DNA of 64,000 nucleotides. Source: Pseudomonas sp. FP2309 (lineage in GTDB: Bacteria > Pseudomonadota > Gammaproteobacteria > Pseudomonadales > Pseudomonadaceae). Positions 44,641 to 54,777 of this stretch are shown piece after piece (positions within the stretch are counted from its first letter, which is position 1; each line of letters begins with the position of its first letter). The position numbers and the translations under genes were made by a program. Below the pieces are notes generated by a model. It was not told the origin of the DNA. It saw only the letters and a program-made list of their open reading frames with translations, and did not search any database. The DNA lies in the NCBI RefSeq assembly GCF_030687575.1, contig NZ_CP117439.1:3153501-3217500 (forward strand). The letters are read 5' to 3'.

Positions 44641-45022
44641 GTCCTGCTCTATTTCACGGTGGCAGGGGTGCTGGATTAGCTCGGTTCGGACGTGGCCCTG
44701 CCGGTTGCCGGTTCCAGGCCTTTGGCCCTGGCCAGTTGCCGGATCAGTGCTTCGCTGGGTTTTGGCGGGGGGATATTGGCCAGACGTGCTTCCAGCCATT
44801 GCAACTTGCCGTCCCAGGCCGGGAGTTTGGCGGGTGGCAAGGGGAGGATTTCGTTGATTTCGGGGACTTTGGGGTTGGCGTAGGAGTAGTCCGCTAGCAG
44901 ACTCCAGATAGCTTTATAACGCTCTGCGCGCTCAAGGTCTTCCTGTTGGCCTAGGTAGTACAAACGATCATCCGACTTCGGTCCAAGGAAACCTTTACTC
45001 AGAAAGGAAGCCGAGGTGCTGT

Positions 45023-45025
45023 CAC
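45023..45025. repeat. 3-bp target duplication (CAC), left copy
   Basis: CAC flanks the IS on the left; the same CAC lies at 46274-46276 on the right. Three-base duplications are normal for IS3-family elements, and removing one copy restores the host reading frame. Confidence 0.8.
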
Positions 45026-45352
45026 TGTAGTGGTCTAATGATTCCGGACACCCATTTAGGCGAGAATGCTCGCCAGATCGAGGTGTCAGATGACCAAACA
45101 ACGCCGCTCCTTTACTCCCGAATTCAAACGCGAGGCTGCCGACCTCGTGCTCAAACAAAACTACAGCTACATCGAAGCCAGCCGTTCACTCGGCATTGGT
45201 GAGTCGGCATTGCGCCGCTGGGTTGACCAGATTCAGAAAGAACATAAAGGCATCACCCCGCAGAGCAAGGCTCTGACTCCGGAACAGCAAAAAATTCAGG
45301 AGCTGGAAGCCCGGATTGCTCGGCTTGAGCGAGAGAAATCAATACTAAAAAA

Positions 45353-46265
<913 letters not shown>

Positions 46266-46273
46266 CCACTACA

Positions 46274-46276
46274 CAC
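46274..46276. repeat. 3-bp target duplication (CAC), right copy
   Basis: The partner of 45023-45025, immediately outside the right IS end (ACTACA). Confidence 0.8.
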
Positions 46277-47015
46277 CTGCACCCAACCCAAGTTGAAATG
46301 CCTCAAGGGCCTCCTGATACTGTCCATCTGTCGACAGGTCAACTCCTAGCTCCCTGCCGGCCTTGCCATGGCCCTGTTCGGCTGAGCATCGGCGCATCTG
46401 TCGGGCAATATTCGGAGCAATGCCGATTGGCGCCAGCATGTCTCCCACATCGTACTGGGCTTGCGCGCTTCCCTGATCGGCAGCCTTGCGAAAGTAGCGC
46501 AAGGACATGGCCGTGTCCTGCTTCAACCCGGCGGAGCCGTTCTTCAGAAAGAGGCCGATAAAGTAGTAACCCGTTGCCACATTCGCGTCGATCAGTTGCT
46601 GACTCAGGCGCAGGTGGTCCGCGCCACGGAGCGTGAATTGGCCGCGCATTGTGCCGTTTTGCAGGTTGATATTGGCTTTGTAATGACCGTTCTCGGCAGC
46701 AACCCGGTACAGGCGCTCGATCTCGGCGTCGACGCTTTTGTCCTCCTTGAGCAGGTTGTTCTTCTGCAACCAGCGAGCATATTGGAACAGCTCATCGGTT
46801 TCGGCGGACGGCGCGGGGATCTGTTCATGTACACAGGTAAAGGCCAGCTTGGCTTTGATCTCGGTCAGCGGGTTCACGGAAAGATTCTGAGTCAAGTGTT
46901 CAGGGGCGCCGCCGTTATCGCAGGCGGCCAGCAGCAGACTTGTGAGCAATAGGAATCTGCGCATCAATCAAGGTCCGTCACGTTTTTTTTCGCCGTAAAA
47001 AAATTCGACTGTTTC

Positions 47016-48302
47016 TCACGCCTCACCCAACAGTCGCCATTCGATGCTCATCTCGCTGACCGTGATCTTGTCTGGAAGCAAGAAACGGGTTTCGCGACTC
47101 TGGACGTTGAGTGTGGGCATTATCTCGCCCTGCTCGAAACGGCGTATATCACCCCCTTTAAGCCTGGAGTAAACATTGTGAGTGACGCCCACCGCCTGCC
47201 AGCCTGCTTGCGGACACGGCTGACCGCTGCAGCAGGTCGGTTCCAGGTAGCTGGCCTTAATGAAGGCAGGAGAGTCGGGCGTGGCCCTGCCGGTTGCCGG
47301 CTCCAGGCCTTTGGCCCTGGCCAGTTGCCGGATCAGTGCTTCGCTGGGTTTTGGCGGGGGGATATTGGCCAGACGTGCTTCCAGCCATTGCAACTTGCCG
47401 TCCCAGGCCGGGAGTTTGGCGGGTGGCAAGGGGAGGATTTCGTTGATTTCGGGGACTTTGGGGTTGGCGTAGGAGTACCGCGCAAGCACGCGCCAGATTG
47501 TTTTATAGCGTTCTGCGCGTTCAAGGTCCTCTTCTAGGGCAAGGTAGTAAAACGTATCGGTGGGAGGAGGTCCGCGAAAGGCATCTCCCAGCCAACCGGC
47601 AGAGGTTTCATCACCTGCTGCCACCCCCAACTGGAATGCCTCAAGTGCCTCCCGGTACTGCCCCCTGCCTTGAAGATTGACTCCGAGGTCGGAAGCTGCG
47701 TCACCCTGGCCCTGCTCAGCCGCACAGCGGCGCATCTGCCGAGCAACGTCCGGCGCGATATCTATCGGTGCGAGCTTCTCCCCCACTAAGTACTGGGCTT
47801 GAGCGCTACCCTGATCGGCTGCCTTTCGAAAATAGCGCAGCGACATCGCTGTATCCTGCTTCAACCCCGCAGAGCCGGTTTTCAGCAAGAGGCCGATAAA
47901 GTAGTACCCCGTCGCCACGTTCGCGTCGATCAGTTGCTGGCTCATACGCAGGTGGTCCGCGCCACGGAGCGTAAAGTGGCCGCGCATGGTGCCGTTTTGC
48001 AGGTTGATATTGGCTTTGTAATGGCCATTTTCGGCAGCAACCCGGTACAGGCGCTCGATCTCGGCGTCGACGCTTTTGTCCTCCTTGAGCAGGTTGTTCT
48101 TCTGCAACCAGCGAGCATATTGGAACAGCTCATCGGTTTCGGCGGACGGCGCGGGTATCTGTTCATGTACACAGGTAAAGGCCAGCTTGGCCTTGATCTC
48201 GGTCAGCGGGTTCACGGAAAGATTCTGGGTCAAGTGTTCAGGGGCGCCGCCGTTATCGCAGGCGGCCAGCAGCAGGCTTGTGAGCAATAGGAATCTGCGC
48301 AT
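47016..48302 (-). CDS. tli5-like Sel1-repeat lipoprotein, copy 2 (candidate PldB immunity)
   Basis: A 428-residue lipoprotein: MRRFLLLTSLLLAACDNGG with lipobox LAAC and Cys15 as lipidation site, Asp at +2; then Sel1/TPR-like helices (residues ~60-260), a proline-rich linker (LPPAKLPAWDGKLQWLEARLANIPPPKP) and a C-terminal ~90-residue domain with two Cys (EPTCCSGQPC) ending EWRLLGEA. The start is ATG 48302; a TTG one codon earlier is less likely. In P. aeruginosa, pldB is followed by three such genes (PA5086-5088) encoding periplasmic immunity proteins. Upstream of the start lies a copy of the last ~45 bp of pldB. Confidence 0.85.
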   Translation of the reverse strand: MRRFLLLTSLLLAACDNGGAPEHLTQNLSVNPLTEIKAKLAFTCVHEQIPAPSAETDELFQYARWLQKNNLLKEDKSVDAEIERLYRVAAENGHYKANINLQNGTMRGHFTLRGADHLRMSQQLIDANVATGYYFIGLLLKTGSAGLKQDTAMSLRYFRKAADQGSAQAQYLVGEKLAPIDIAPDVARQMRRCAAEQGQGDAASDLGVNLQGRGQYREALEAFQLGVAAGDETSAGWLGDAFRGPPPTDTFYYLALEEDLERAERYKTIWRVLARYSYANPKVPEINEILPLPPAKLPAWDGKLQWLEARLANIPPPKPSEALIRQLARAKGLEPATGRATPDSPAFIKASYLEPTCCSGQPCPQAGWQAVGVTHNVYSRLKGGDIRRFEQGEIMPTLNVQSRETRFLLPDKITVSEMSIEWRLLGEA

Positions 48303-48351
48303 CAATCAAGGTCCGTCACGTTTTTTCGCCGTAATAAAATTCGACTGTTTC

Positions 48352-49641
48352 TCACGCCTCACCCAACAGTCGCCATTCGATGCTCATCTCGCTGACCGTG
48401 ATCTTGTCTGGAAGCAAGAAACGGGTTTCGCGACTCTGGACGTTGAGTGTGGGCATTATCTCGCCCTGCTCGAAACGGCGTATATCCCCCCCTTTAAGCC
48501 TGGAGTAAACATTGTGAGTGACGCCCACCGCCTGCCAGTAGCCTGCTTGCGGACACGGCTGGCCGCTGCAGCAGGTCGGTTCCAGGTAGCTGGCCTTAAT
48601 GAAGGCAGGAGAGTCGGGCGTGGCCCTGCCGGTTGCCGGCTCCAGGCCTTTGGCCCTGGCCAGTTGCCGGATCAGTGCTTCGCTGGGTTTTGGCGGGGGG
48701 ATATTGGCCAGACGTGCTTCCAGCCATTGCAACTTGCCGTCCCAGGCCGGGAGTTTGGCGGGCGGCAAGGGGAGAATTTCGTTGATTTCGGGGACTTTGG
48801 GGTCGGCGTAGGAGTAGTCCGCTAGCAGACTCCAGATAGCTTTATAACGCTCTGCGCGCTCAGGGTCTTCCTGTAGGGCAAGGTAGTGCGGTCTATTGTC
48901 AGGAAGAGGCCCGCGAAATGCGTTTCTCAGGCGACCAGCAGCGCTCTCGTTACCTCCTACAACCCCCATCTGGAAGACCTCAAGTGCCTCCCGATACCGC
49001 ATCCTGTTTTTAAGGTAGATACCCAAGGCGATAGCCGCCCTGCCGTGACCCTGTTCAGCGGCGCAACGATACATCTGTGCTGCTATTTCCGGTGCGATGT
49101 TAATTGGATCAAGTTTGTCGCCCACCTCGTACTGGGCTTGGGCGCTCCCCTCATCAGCCGCCTTACGGAGGTAACGTAACGACATGGCCGTGTCCTGCTT
49201 CAGTCCGGCCGAGCCGTTCTTCAGAAAGAGACCGATAAAGTAGTACCCTGTCGCCACATTCGCGTCGATCAATTGCTGGCTAAGACGCAGGTGGTCCGCG
49301 CCACGGAGCGTGAAGTGGCCGCGCATCGTGCCGTTTTGCAGGTTGATATTGGCTTTGTAATGGCCATTCTCGGCAGCAATCCGGTACAGGCGCTCGATCT
49401 CGGCGTCGACGCTTTTATCCTCCTTGAGCAGGTTGTTCTTCTGCAACCAGCGAGCGTATTGGAATAGCTCATCGGTTTCGGCGGACGGCGTAGGGATCTG
49501 TTCATGTACACAGGTAAAGGCCAGCTTGGCTTTGATCTCGATCAGTGGGTTCACGGAAAAGTCCTGGGTCAAGTGTTTAGGGGCGCTGCCGTTATCGCAG
49601 GCGGCCAGCAGCAGGCTTGTGAGCAATAGGAATCTGCGCAT
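48352..49641 (-). CDS. tli5-like Sel1-repeat lipoprotein, copy 3 (pldB-proximal)
   Basis: A 429-residue lipoprotein with the same plan as copy 2: MRRFLLLTSLLLAACDNGS, Sel1-type repeats and the same C-terminal domain. The start ATG overlaps the pldB stop by one base (TGATG), so it is translationally coupled to the effector. Compared with copy 2, the first ~200 residues and the last ~190 are nearly identical, whereas the middle (Sel1 repeats around residues 195-275, for example RYREALEVFQMGVVGGNESAAGRLRN) differs strongly. That pattern suggests the variable middle contacts the toxin. Coupling to pldB makes this the likeliest cognate immunity. Confidence 0.87.
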   Translation of the reverse strand: MRRFLLLTSLLLAACDNGSAPKHLTQDFSVNPLIEIKAKLAFTCVHEQIPTPSAETDELFQYARWLQKNNLLKEDKSVDAEIERLYRIAAENGHYKANINLQNGTMRGHFTLRGADHLRLSQQLIDANVATGYYFIGLFLKNGSAGLKQDTAMSLRYLRKAADEGSAQAQYEVGDKLDPINIAPEIAAQMYRCAAEQGHGRAAIALGIYLKNRMRYREALEVFQMGVVGGNESAAGRLRNAFRGPLPDNRPHYLALQEDPERAERYKAIWSLLADYSYADPKVPEINEILPLPPAKLPAWDGKLQWLEARLANIPPPKPSEALIRQLARAKGLEPATGRATPDSPAFIKASYLEPTCCSGQPCPQAGYWQAVGVTHNVYSRLKGGDIRRFEQGEIMPTLNVQSRETRFLLPDKITVSEMSIEWRLLGEA

Positions 49642-51542
49642 CAGTCAAGGTCCGTCACGGACTTTTCGCCGTAATAAAATTCGACGAGCGAAGCGTTGGG
49701 AGTCTCGCCATCTTTTTGGAGCTGTTTGTTTTCGTCGATAATCTCTTGCCAAGCATCGAACGCCTCCTTCGGCTCATCCTGCGCCCCCCTCTTATCCGTA
49801 TGCAGATTCCACAACCGCCGCCTTAACGCCTGGGTCACACTCATCCACTCATGCGCAATATTCACCTCGCTATCGACCTGCATACTGCGCGTATTGACAT
49901 TGGCCGAGCCGTGGGTAGTAAACACGTCGTCGATGATCATCAGCTTGGAGTGGATGTACACCGGCATCCATGGCTTGCCGGCGGGCGAGTCGGCCGCGAC
50001 CAGCGAGCACACATGAACTTTCAAACCCGGACGCGGCTGCGGGGTGAGTGTGTCGCTCTCGATCTTCCTGATTTCGTCGTTAAGTACCGCCTGCCGATAC
50101 CGGTTGTTTCTGGCGGTATCCTCCACGGCCTCCCGGGCCTTATCACTGAGGTTGCCGCCGCCCACGGTGTCGACCAGGCTGGTGAACATAAGCAACGCCT
50201 GTTGCTCCAGCAGTTCCGCCAGGTCAGGTGTTTGCGCGGCAGCTTTGGCTTTCGCCTGTTCAATGCGTTGTAGCTTGGTAATTTCAGGAATGGTGTCACC
50301 GCGCCCAAGACTTTCGAGCATGCGATGGGTATTCAATGACCCCGGGCCTACACCGTCTTTACTGGCATTGGTGATCACAAACAGATGCAAGTTGCCGTGC
50401 ACACCTGGATCACGGCCTCCAAGCGTTTGCGCGGCGGCGGCTTTTTTGATCGCCTCGGCCAACGGCGGCCAGCGAAAGTATTGGTTTTCGATGTAGATGA
50501 ACTGGGTCGCGTTATTGACGGCGTTCAGGTAGAGCGTGGCGATGTCGCGCTTTTGGTTTTGGGGTTGAGTGCGCACGAGTTGCGCCAACTGACGCGTGAC
50601 ACCGGGCGTGCATGTCAGCTGTGGTCCTGTCTGCTTGGCCTGTCGGGACGCCAGCAAGTCTTCGCCTGTTTCCGCACGCCAGGCAGTCGCAAAGTTATGG
50701 TGCAAGTGCTCCAGAATCGGCCCACTGACTTGACTGGAAATGTCCTGGCGAGGCGTGTCACCCCGCGGGCCAAGATTGGGTGCAGGCTTACTGCCCTCGG
50801 AACGGTTCCGCGCGGTGTGATTGTCGTTGTCCCAATACTCATCAAGCATGTTGTGGCCCATGACGAAGCCAACGGCACGGTCCTTTATTTCATAGTCGAC
50901 CAGGACTGTTTTCTGATGGTGGGTCGGCGCAATGGCCAGCGCGCTCAGCGTACCGACGCTGAGGTGCGGGTCGTGGCTTTTATAGTTGGCCTGATAAGCA
51001 ATTTCGGCCCGCTCGAACACGCTGAAACCACGCCCGACGAAGACCGGCACATTGCGCGCTGCTCGCATCGCAGGCGCCAGGTGACCGGCAAATGCACAGC
51101 GGGAAAACCACTGCCGGTCATAGGCATATTGATCGTCAGTGGAGGGTTGCAGCGCTCGATCGCTAATACGGTACGGGCCTTTACCCGGCAGGTTGGCCTC
51201 GCCTCCCACGCCTGCACTGTTGAACGGCGCCTCCCAGCCGAGTATCCGCACCTCCACACCGTCCCTCGCTTTGGCCATCAACAACTCGCCGATGCTCGGA
51301 CTTACGCCGTCACGAATAAAATACATCGACGGCTGGAAGCCCCAGCAAATGATGTCGATGGTCCTGTTGGCCTGGGCAATTGCCAGGTGCACGGCCTTGA
51401 AGGTTTCTTCCCCATTGATCAACGGCTGGTAGGTGGCCTTCGCGGGCGGGTATTCGGTGTTCTGCACGTACCACCGTGGCGTGCACGTCGCTTGCTGGGT
51501 GTGCTGCAGGGCCACGGGTACAACAATGTCGGTCTGAGTCAT
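49641..51542 (-). CDS. pldB: T6SS phospholipase D effector, PldB/Tle5b-like
   Basis: A 633-residue phospholipase D with two HKD motifs: HQKTVLVD (H209, K211, D216) and HSKLMIID (H531, K533, D538), the latter followed by GSANVNTRSM. These form the active site that cleaves phosphatidyl lipids of target-cell membranes. No signal peptide, as expected for a type VI effector. The gene overlaps the upstream vgrG by ATGA and the downstream lipoprotein gene by one base, matching the vgrG5-pldB-immunity order of P. aeruginosa. Tle5 enzymes can also act on host cells. Tle5a (PldA) is the alternative; the three tandem Sel1 lipoproteins favour Tle5b. Confidence 0.9.
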   Translation of the reverse strand: MTQTDIVVPVALQHTQQATCTPRWYVQNTEYPPAKATYQPLINGEETFKAVHLAIAQANRTIDIICWGFQPSMYFIRDGVSPSIGELLMAKARDGVEVRILGWEAPFNSAGVGGEANLPGKGPYRISDRALQPSTDDQYAYDRQWFSRCAFAGHLAPAMRAARNVPVFVGRGFSVFERAEIAYQANYKSHDPHLSVGTLSALAIAPTHHQKTVLVDYEIKDRAVGFVMGHNMLDEYWDNDNHTARNRSEGSKPAPNLGPRGDTPRQDISSQVSGPILEHLHHNFATAWRAETGEDLLASRQAKQTGPQLTCTPGVTRQLAQLVRTQPQNQKRDIATLYLNAVNNATQFIYIENQYFRWPPLAEAIKKAAAAQTLGGRDPGVHGNLHLFVITNASKDGVGPGSLNTHRMLESLGRGDTIPEITKLQRIEQAKAKAAAQTPDLAELLEQQALLMFTSLVDTVGGGNLSDKAREAVEDTARNNRYRQAVLNDEIRKIESDTLTPQPRPGLKVHVCSLVAADSPAGKPWMPVYIHSKLMIIDDVFTTHGSANVNTRSMQVDSEVNIAHEWMSVTQALRRRLWNLHTDKRGAQDEPKEAFDAWQEIIDENKQLQKDGETPNASLVEFYYGEKSVTDLD

Positions 51543-54256
51543 GCGATTTCCCCTTCCTGGTCACTGGCTGGGCTCACCACCTCGGCGTAAGAGGCGCGGT
51601 GATCGGTGTGCGAAATGGGTTGGCTCAACTCGCTATCAGGCTGCGAACGATGGTTGTGAAAACCCGCGTTGGCCAGGATCGCTTGTTCGTTATTGCGATA
51701 ATCGCCGGGCACCGGGATCTGAAAACTCGCCCCGTTGGCCATGACCATGCGGTACTGCCGGGTTACGACTTGGTGATTGATTGCTATCTGGCCGGTGTTA
51801 TCCAACACGCCCTGCTTGATAACCGCATCGTCGGCATAAAGCGTGTAAGGCATGCCTGCCCAACCCTGGTGGGTGGCGTTGGGGGTTCTCGGCACGCTTA
51901 ACCACAAGGGTTGTCGGGACAGGCTCTGTGGATACTCAGGCTGTGCGGCGGTCATGCTCGCCGGACCGCTGTAATCGAAGTGCGCCGATTTGACGTTGTA
52001 GTCCCCCAAGGTTCCCGACTCGATGCAACGCTGATCCAGGGAGATGTAACTGCCGCCTGCGTTCAAGACGATTTTCTTTTTTGCCACGATATGGATTTCG
52101 TCTTCAGTGCTGGTAATGCTCAGCCCGTTGCGGGCGATCAGATCCAGAGTGTCGTTTTGTGCCTGGACAAGCACAGGCCCCTGATTGGCGATCAGCTTGA
52201 TGCCCAGCTTGCGCACAAACAGGCTCAGCCCCTGCCCCACCCCGATGAACAGGCGCTTGACCACACTGATATCGGCCTCGCCACCGGCGTTGAGCATCAG
52301 ATTGTTCTGCGCCGCCAGCTGCATGTGCTTGCCGCTGGTCAAGGCGATACCCTCAGGCGCGCTGAGCAACAAAACCGAAGCCTTGAGCTGATCGAGCGCC
52401 TCACGCATCAACGTCAATTGCGCCTGCACATCTGCCGGGTCCGCCTGAGCGGCCTGGGCATCGACCGACAAGCTACCCAACTGATCGGCGGCCTGTTGCA
52501 AACACCCCATGGCAGCGCTCATTTCCAACATCTGGCCGTTGGCCCGAGGCTGTACGTCAGCACTGATAAACAAGCCCTTGCCACCACGAATCGCTCCCCA
52601 ACCATCGGTACGCAGCTCGAAACCTTCACCACGCTTTTCGCGCCCGGCATCCACCAGATGCCCAAGATTGAGCTGGCTCTTGCCACTGTGCTCGGTACTC
52701 AGCTTCACGTGCTCCTGCCCGCGCGTGTCATCCATGCGCAATTTGTTATTGGCCGGCGTGCGCAGCACATTGCGTTTGTAGTTGCGCAGGGTGACGTGAT
52801 CGGGGTGCTCACTGTCGTGCAGGGCATGGGCGATGTAGGGGCGGTCCGGGTCGCCCTGCTCGAAGGCCACCGCCACTTCGGTGCCGGCCAGCAGCGGTAA
52901 ATGCAGGCCGTGGGTGTCGCCGGCGTAGGGCCGCGCCAGGCGTAGCCACACGCTTTCTTCACCGGCCTTCCAGCTATCGCGATCGAACAGAAAATGGACC
53001 TTGTAGCGGCCTTCGAGGTCGATGTGGCCGTAGGGGTCATTGGCCTCCGGGCTGCTGACACGGGCCGGTACAGTCCCGGCGATTTGCGGCTTTTGCTCCA
53101 CTTGCGGACGAAAGCACACGGTTTCCGAATAGGGCATGCCGGTAAAACTGGCGACGAAACTGCGGTCGCGGGCGGCTTTGGTTTTAAGGCCCGTGATCAC
53201 AACGCGAGGGCTAAACGCCTGGGGGGCGCCGCCGGTGATGGTGAGCACCTGGCCCGGCGCCAGGGTGGCGCTGCTGCTCACACCGCTGAGTTGCGTCTGC
53301 TCATTGAGGTAGCGTTCGTGGCTCAGGCGTGCGTAGAAATAGCCGCATCCACCTTGCAGGTCTTCGTGCTGATCGAGCGGGTCACCCAGGGCCGTGTAGG
53401 GTTCGGCGTAGTGGTAGGCCTCGCCGTAGGTGGTGGTCGCGCCACGGGTCTGGTCGACCTCGGCGTTCAGGTAGGCGTTGGCATGCCGGTGGTGGTAAGT
53501 GCGCACATGCACCTGCTGTTCCACCACCTGGTGGTTGGATTGCAGCGCCCACACCCCATCCTCGCCGCTGCTGCCCAGCCCGGATTGCGGGCGATACGGC
53601 AGCTTGATGTCGAATTCATAGAAGATTTGACTGTCGCAAAACTCGACGACGTCGATGCGCAGGCGCTCGTCGCTGGTGAAGCGGTACCAGATGCCGACAT
53701 CAGCGAGCAGGCGAGCGATGAATTTCAGGTCACTTTCACCGTATTGCATGACCTGTTCACGCTTGGGGTGTTCGCATGCCAATCTGAAGAAAAAGTCCTG
53801 GCCTTCCAGGTCGTGACGACCGCGCAGAATGCTCTCGACGATTTCAGGCACCGACTGATGCTGGTAGATACGGAACTGCCGGCCACGGTCGAGCAGGGCC
53901 AGACGTGGCTGCAAGGTAATCTCGTAGACAGCCTGATCGTTGGACCCGGACAGGCGTTTGAAGCCCGTGACCACGCCATACAGCGTGCGCAGCGGTTTGA
54001 TCGGCGGCGGGTTCAGGCTAAACAGCGGCAGCGTTCGGGGCGCGGCGTGCAGGCTGAAACTGGCGTCCTGGCCGAGCAGACTGTCGGCGGCCAGGTCACA
54101 TTCGGTGCTGGTGAACTCCACCCGATAAAGGAACGGCTGACTCAGGTACTCCTGGCCGTCGAAGGCCAGGACATCGAGCTGGGCCGCCAGGTTGCGGACC
54201 CACAAAATGTGGCGGGTATGGTCGAAAAAAACGCTTGGTGAAACGCTGGAAGCCAT
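51539..54256 (-). CDS. vgrG: Type VI secretion spike protein VgrG with C-terminal extension
   Basis: A 905-residue VgrG. It has an N-terminal gp27/gp44-like region (VFFDHTRHILWVRNLAAQLDVLAFDG; FLYRVEFTST), a central gp5-like OB domain (DPYGHIDLEGRYKVHFLFDRD; WLRLARPYAGDTHGLHLPLLAGTEVAVAFEQGDPDRP), a beta-helical DUF2345 stretch (LTSGKHMQLAAQNNLMLNAGG; IVLNAGGSYISLDQRCIESG) and a ~120-residue C-terminal beta-rich extension (WLSVPRTPNATHQGWAGMPYTLYAD; TTR-like) likely to dock the effector. The start ATG 54256 is chosen over 54286 because GGGATTGGAG lies just upstream. It is the first gene of the effector module. No other T6SS structural gene is in the window. Confidence 0.93.
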   Translation of the reverse strand: MASSVSPSVFFDHTRHILWVRNLAAQLDVLAFDGQEYLSQPFLYRVEFTSTECDLAADSLLGQDASFSLHAAPRTLPLFSLNPPPIKPLRTLYGVVTGFKRLSGSNDQAVYEITLQPRLALLDRGRQFRIYQHQSVPEIVESILRGRHDLEGQDFFFRLACEHPKREQVMQYGESDLKFIARLLADVGIWYRFTSDERLRIDVVEFCDSQIFYEFDIKLPYRPQSGLGSSGEDGVWALQSNHQVVEQQVHVRTYHHRHANAYLNAEVDQTRGATTTYGEAYHYAEPYTALGDPLDQHEDLQGGCGYFYARLSHERYLNEQTQLSGVSSSATLAPGQVLTITGGAPQAFSPRVVITGLKTKAARDRSFVASFTGMPYSETVCFRPQVEQKPQIAGTVPARVSSPEANDPYGHIDLEGRYKVHFLFDRDSWKAGEESVWLRLARPYAGDTHGLHLPLLAGTEVAVAFEQGDPDRPYIAHALHDSEHPDHVTLRNYKRNVLRTPANNKLRMDDTRGQEHVKLSTEHSGKSQLNLGHLVDAGREKRGEGFELRTDGWGAIRGGKGLFISADVQPRANGQMLEMSAAMGCLQQAADQLGSLSVDAQAAQADPADVQAQLTLMREALDQLKASVLLLSAPEGIALTSGKHMQLAAQNNLMLNAGGEADISVVKRLFIGVGQGLSLFVRKLGIKLIANQGPVLVQAQNDTLDLIARNGLSITSTEDEIHIVAKKKIVLNAGGSYISLDQRCIESGTLGDYNVKSAHFDYSGPASMTAAQPEYPQSLSRQPLWLSVPRTPNATHQGWAGMPYTLYADDAVIKQGVLDNTGQIAINHQVVTRQYRMVMANGASFQIPVPGDYRNNEQAILANAGFHNHRSQPDSELSQPISHTDHRASYAEVVSPASDQEGEIA

Positions 54257-54441
54257 GTCTCCAATCCCTGAGCTGCGAAAGCCCAAAGAGTAAAGATTGG
54301 TTATCGGTGATTAATGTCGGAAGATTCGACTTTACAAGAAAGACGCTTCCGTATTCGCACCCACAGGTCCTATAGGCCGGTAAATCAAGGTAGTCATCGA
54401 TCTTTGGCCGAATGTGCCGGGGGCTGACTGCGGCCTGAAGC

Positions 54442-54621
54442 TCAGTGCTGGGTCTTGTGATCCAGGGCGGCATAGAAGTTGGCGCTTTGCTGCAAGTATT
54501 TCTGGGTGTAGGCGCTGGTGCTGGAACGTTTACCACTGACTTCCACACTGGCTGCAGCGGGCAAGGCCACCGTGGCGGAAACGGCGGAAGCAGCGATAAC
54601 GGAGAAGAGATTGAAGTTCAT
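54442..54621 (-). CDS. Small exported protein (59 aa)
   Basis: A 59-codon gene: ATG 54621, TGA 54442-54444. The protein has a signal peptide (MNFNLFSVIAASAVSATVALPAAA, cleavage near AAA-SVEV) and a mature part of ~35 residues (KRSSTSAYTQKYLQQSANFY, ending DHKTQH). GAGGGTTACCGAC precedes the start, a good ribosome site with 8-nt spacing. It is short and easily missed. Function unknown; probably periplasmic. It lies 185 bp upstream of vgrG in the same direction but is likely an independent gene. Confidence 0.65.
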   Translation of the reverse strand: MNFNLFSVIAASAVSATVALPAAASVEVSGKRSSTSAYTQKYLQQSANFYAALDHKTQH

Positions 54622-54750
54622 GTCGGTAACCCTCGTGTGCGTTTGGTTGGGTGGCCGGTGAAGGCCTTGGAACCGAACTTACGCCCGAGGGTGACACCTT
54701 AGAAATGCTTTGAAACAGTAGCCGCTATTAATACAATTAATACAAAGACT

Positions 54751-54773
54751 CAGGCCCCGTGTTGCGGGGCCTG
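54751..54773 (-). terminator. Intrinsic terminator after the lactonase gene
   Basis: CAGGCCCCG and CGGGGCCTG enclose TGTTG, a 9-bp perfect stem just after the stop at 54778; on the leftward transcript it is followed by AGTCTTTGTATT, a moderate U tract. Confidence 0.7.
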
Positions 54774-54777
54774 TGGC

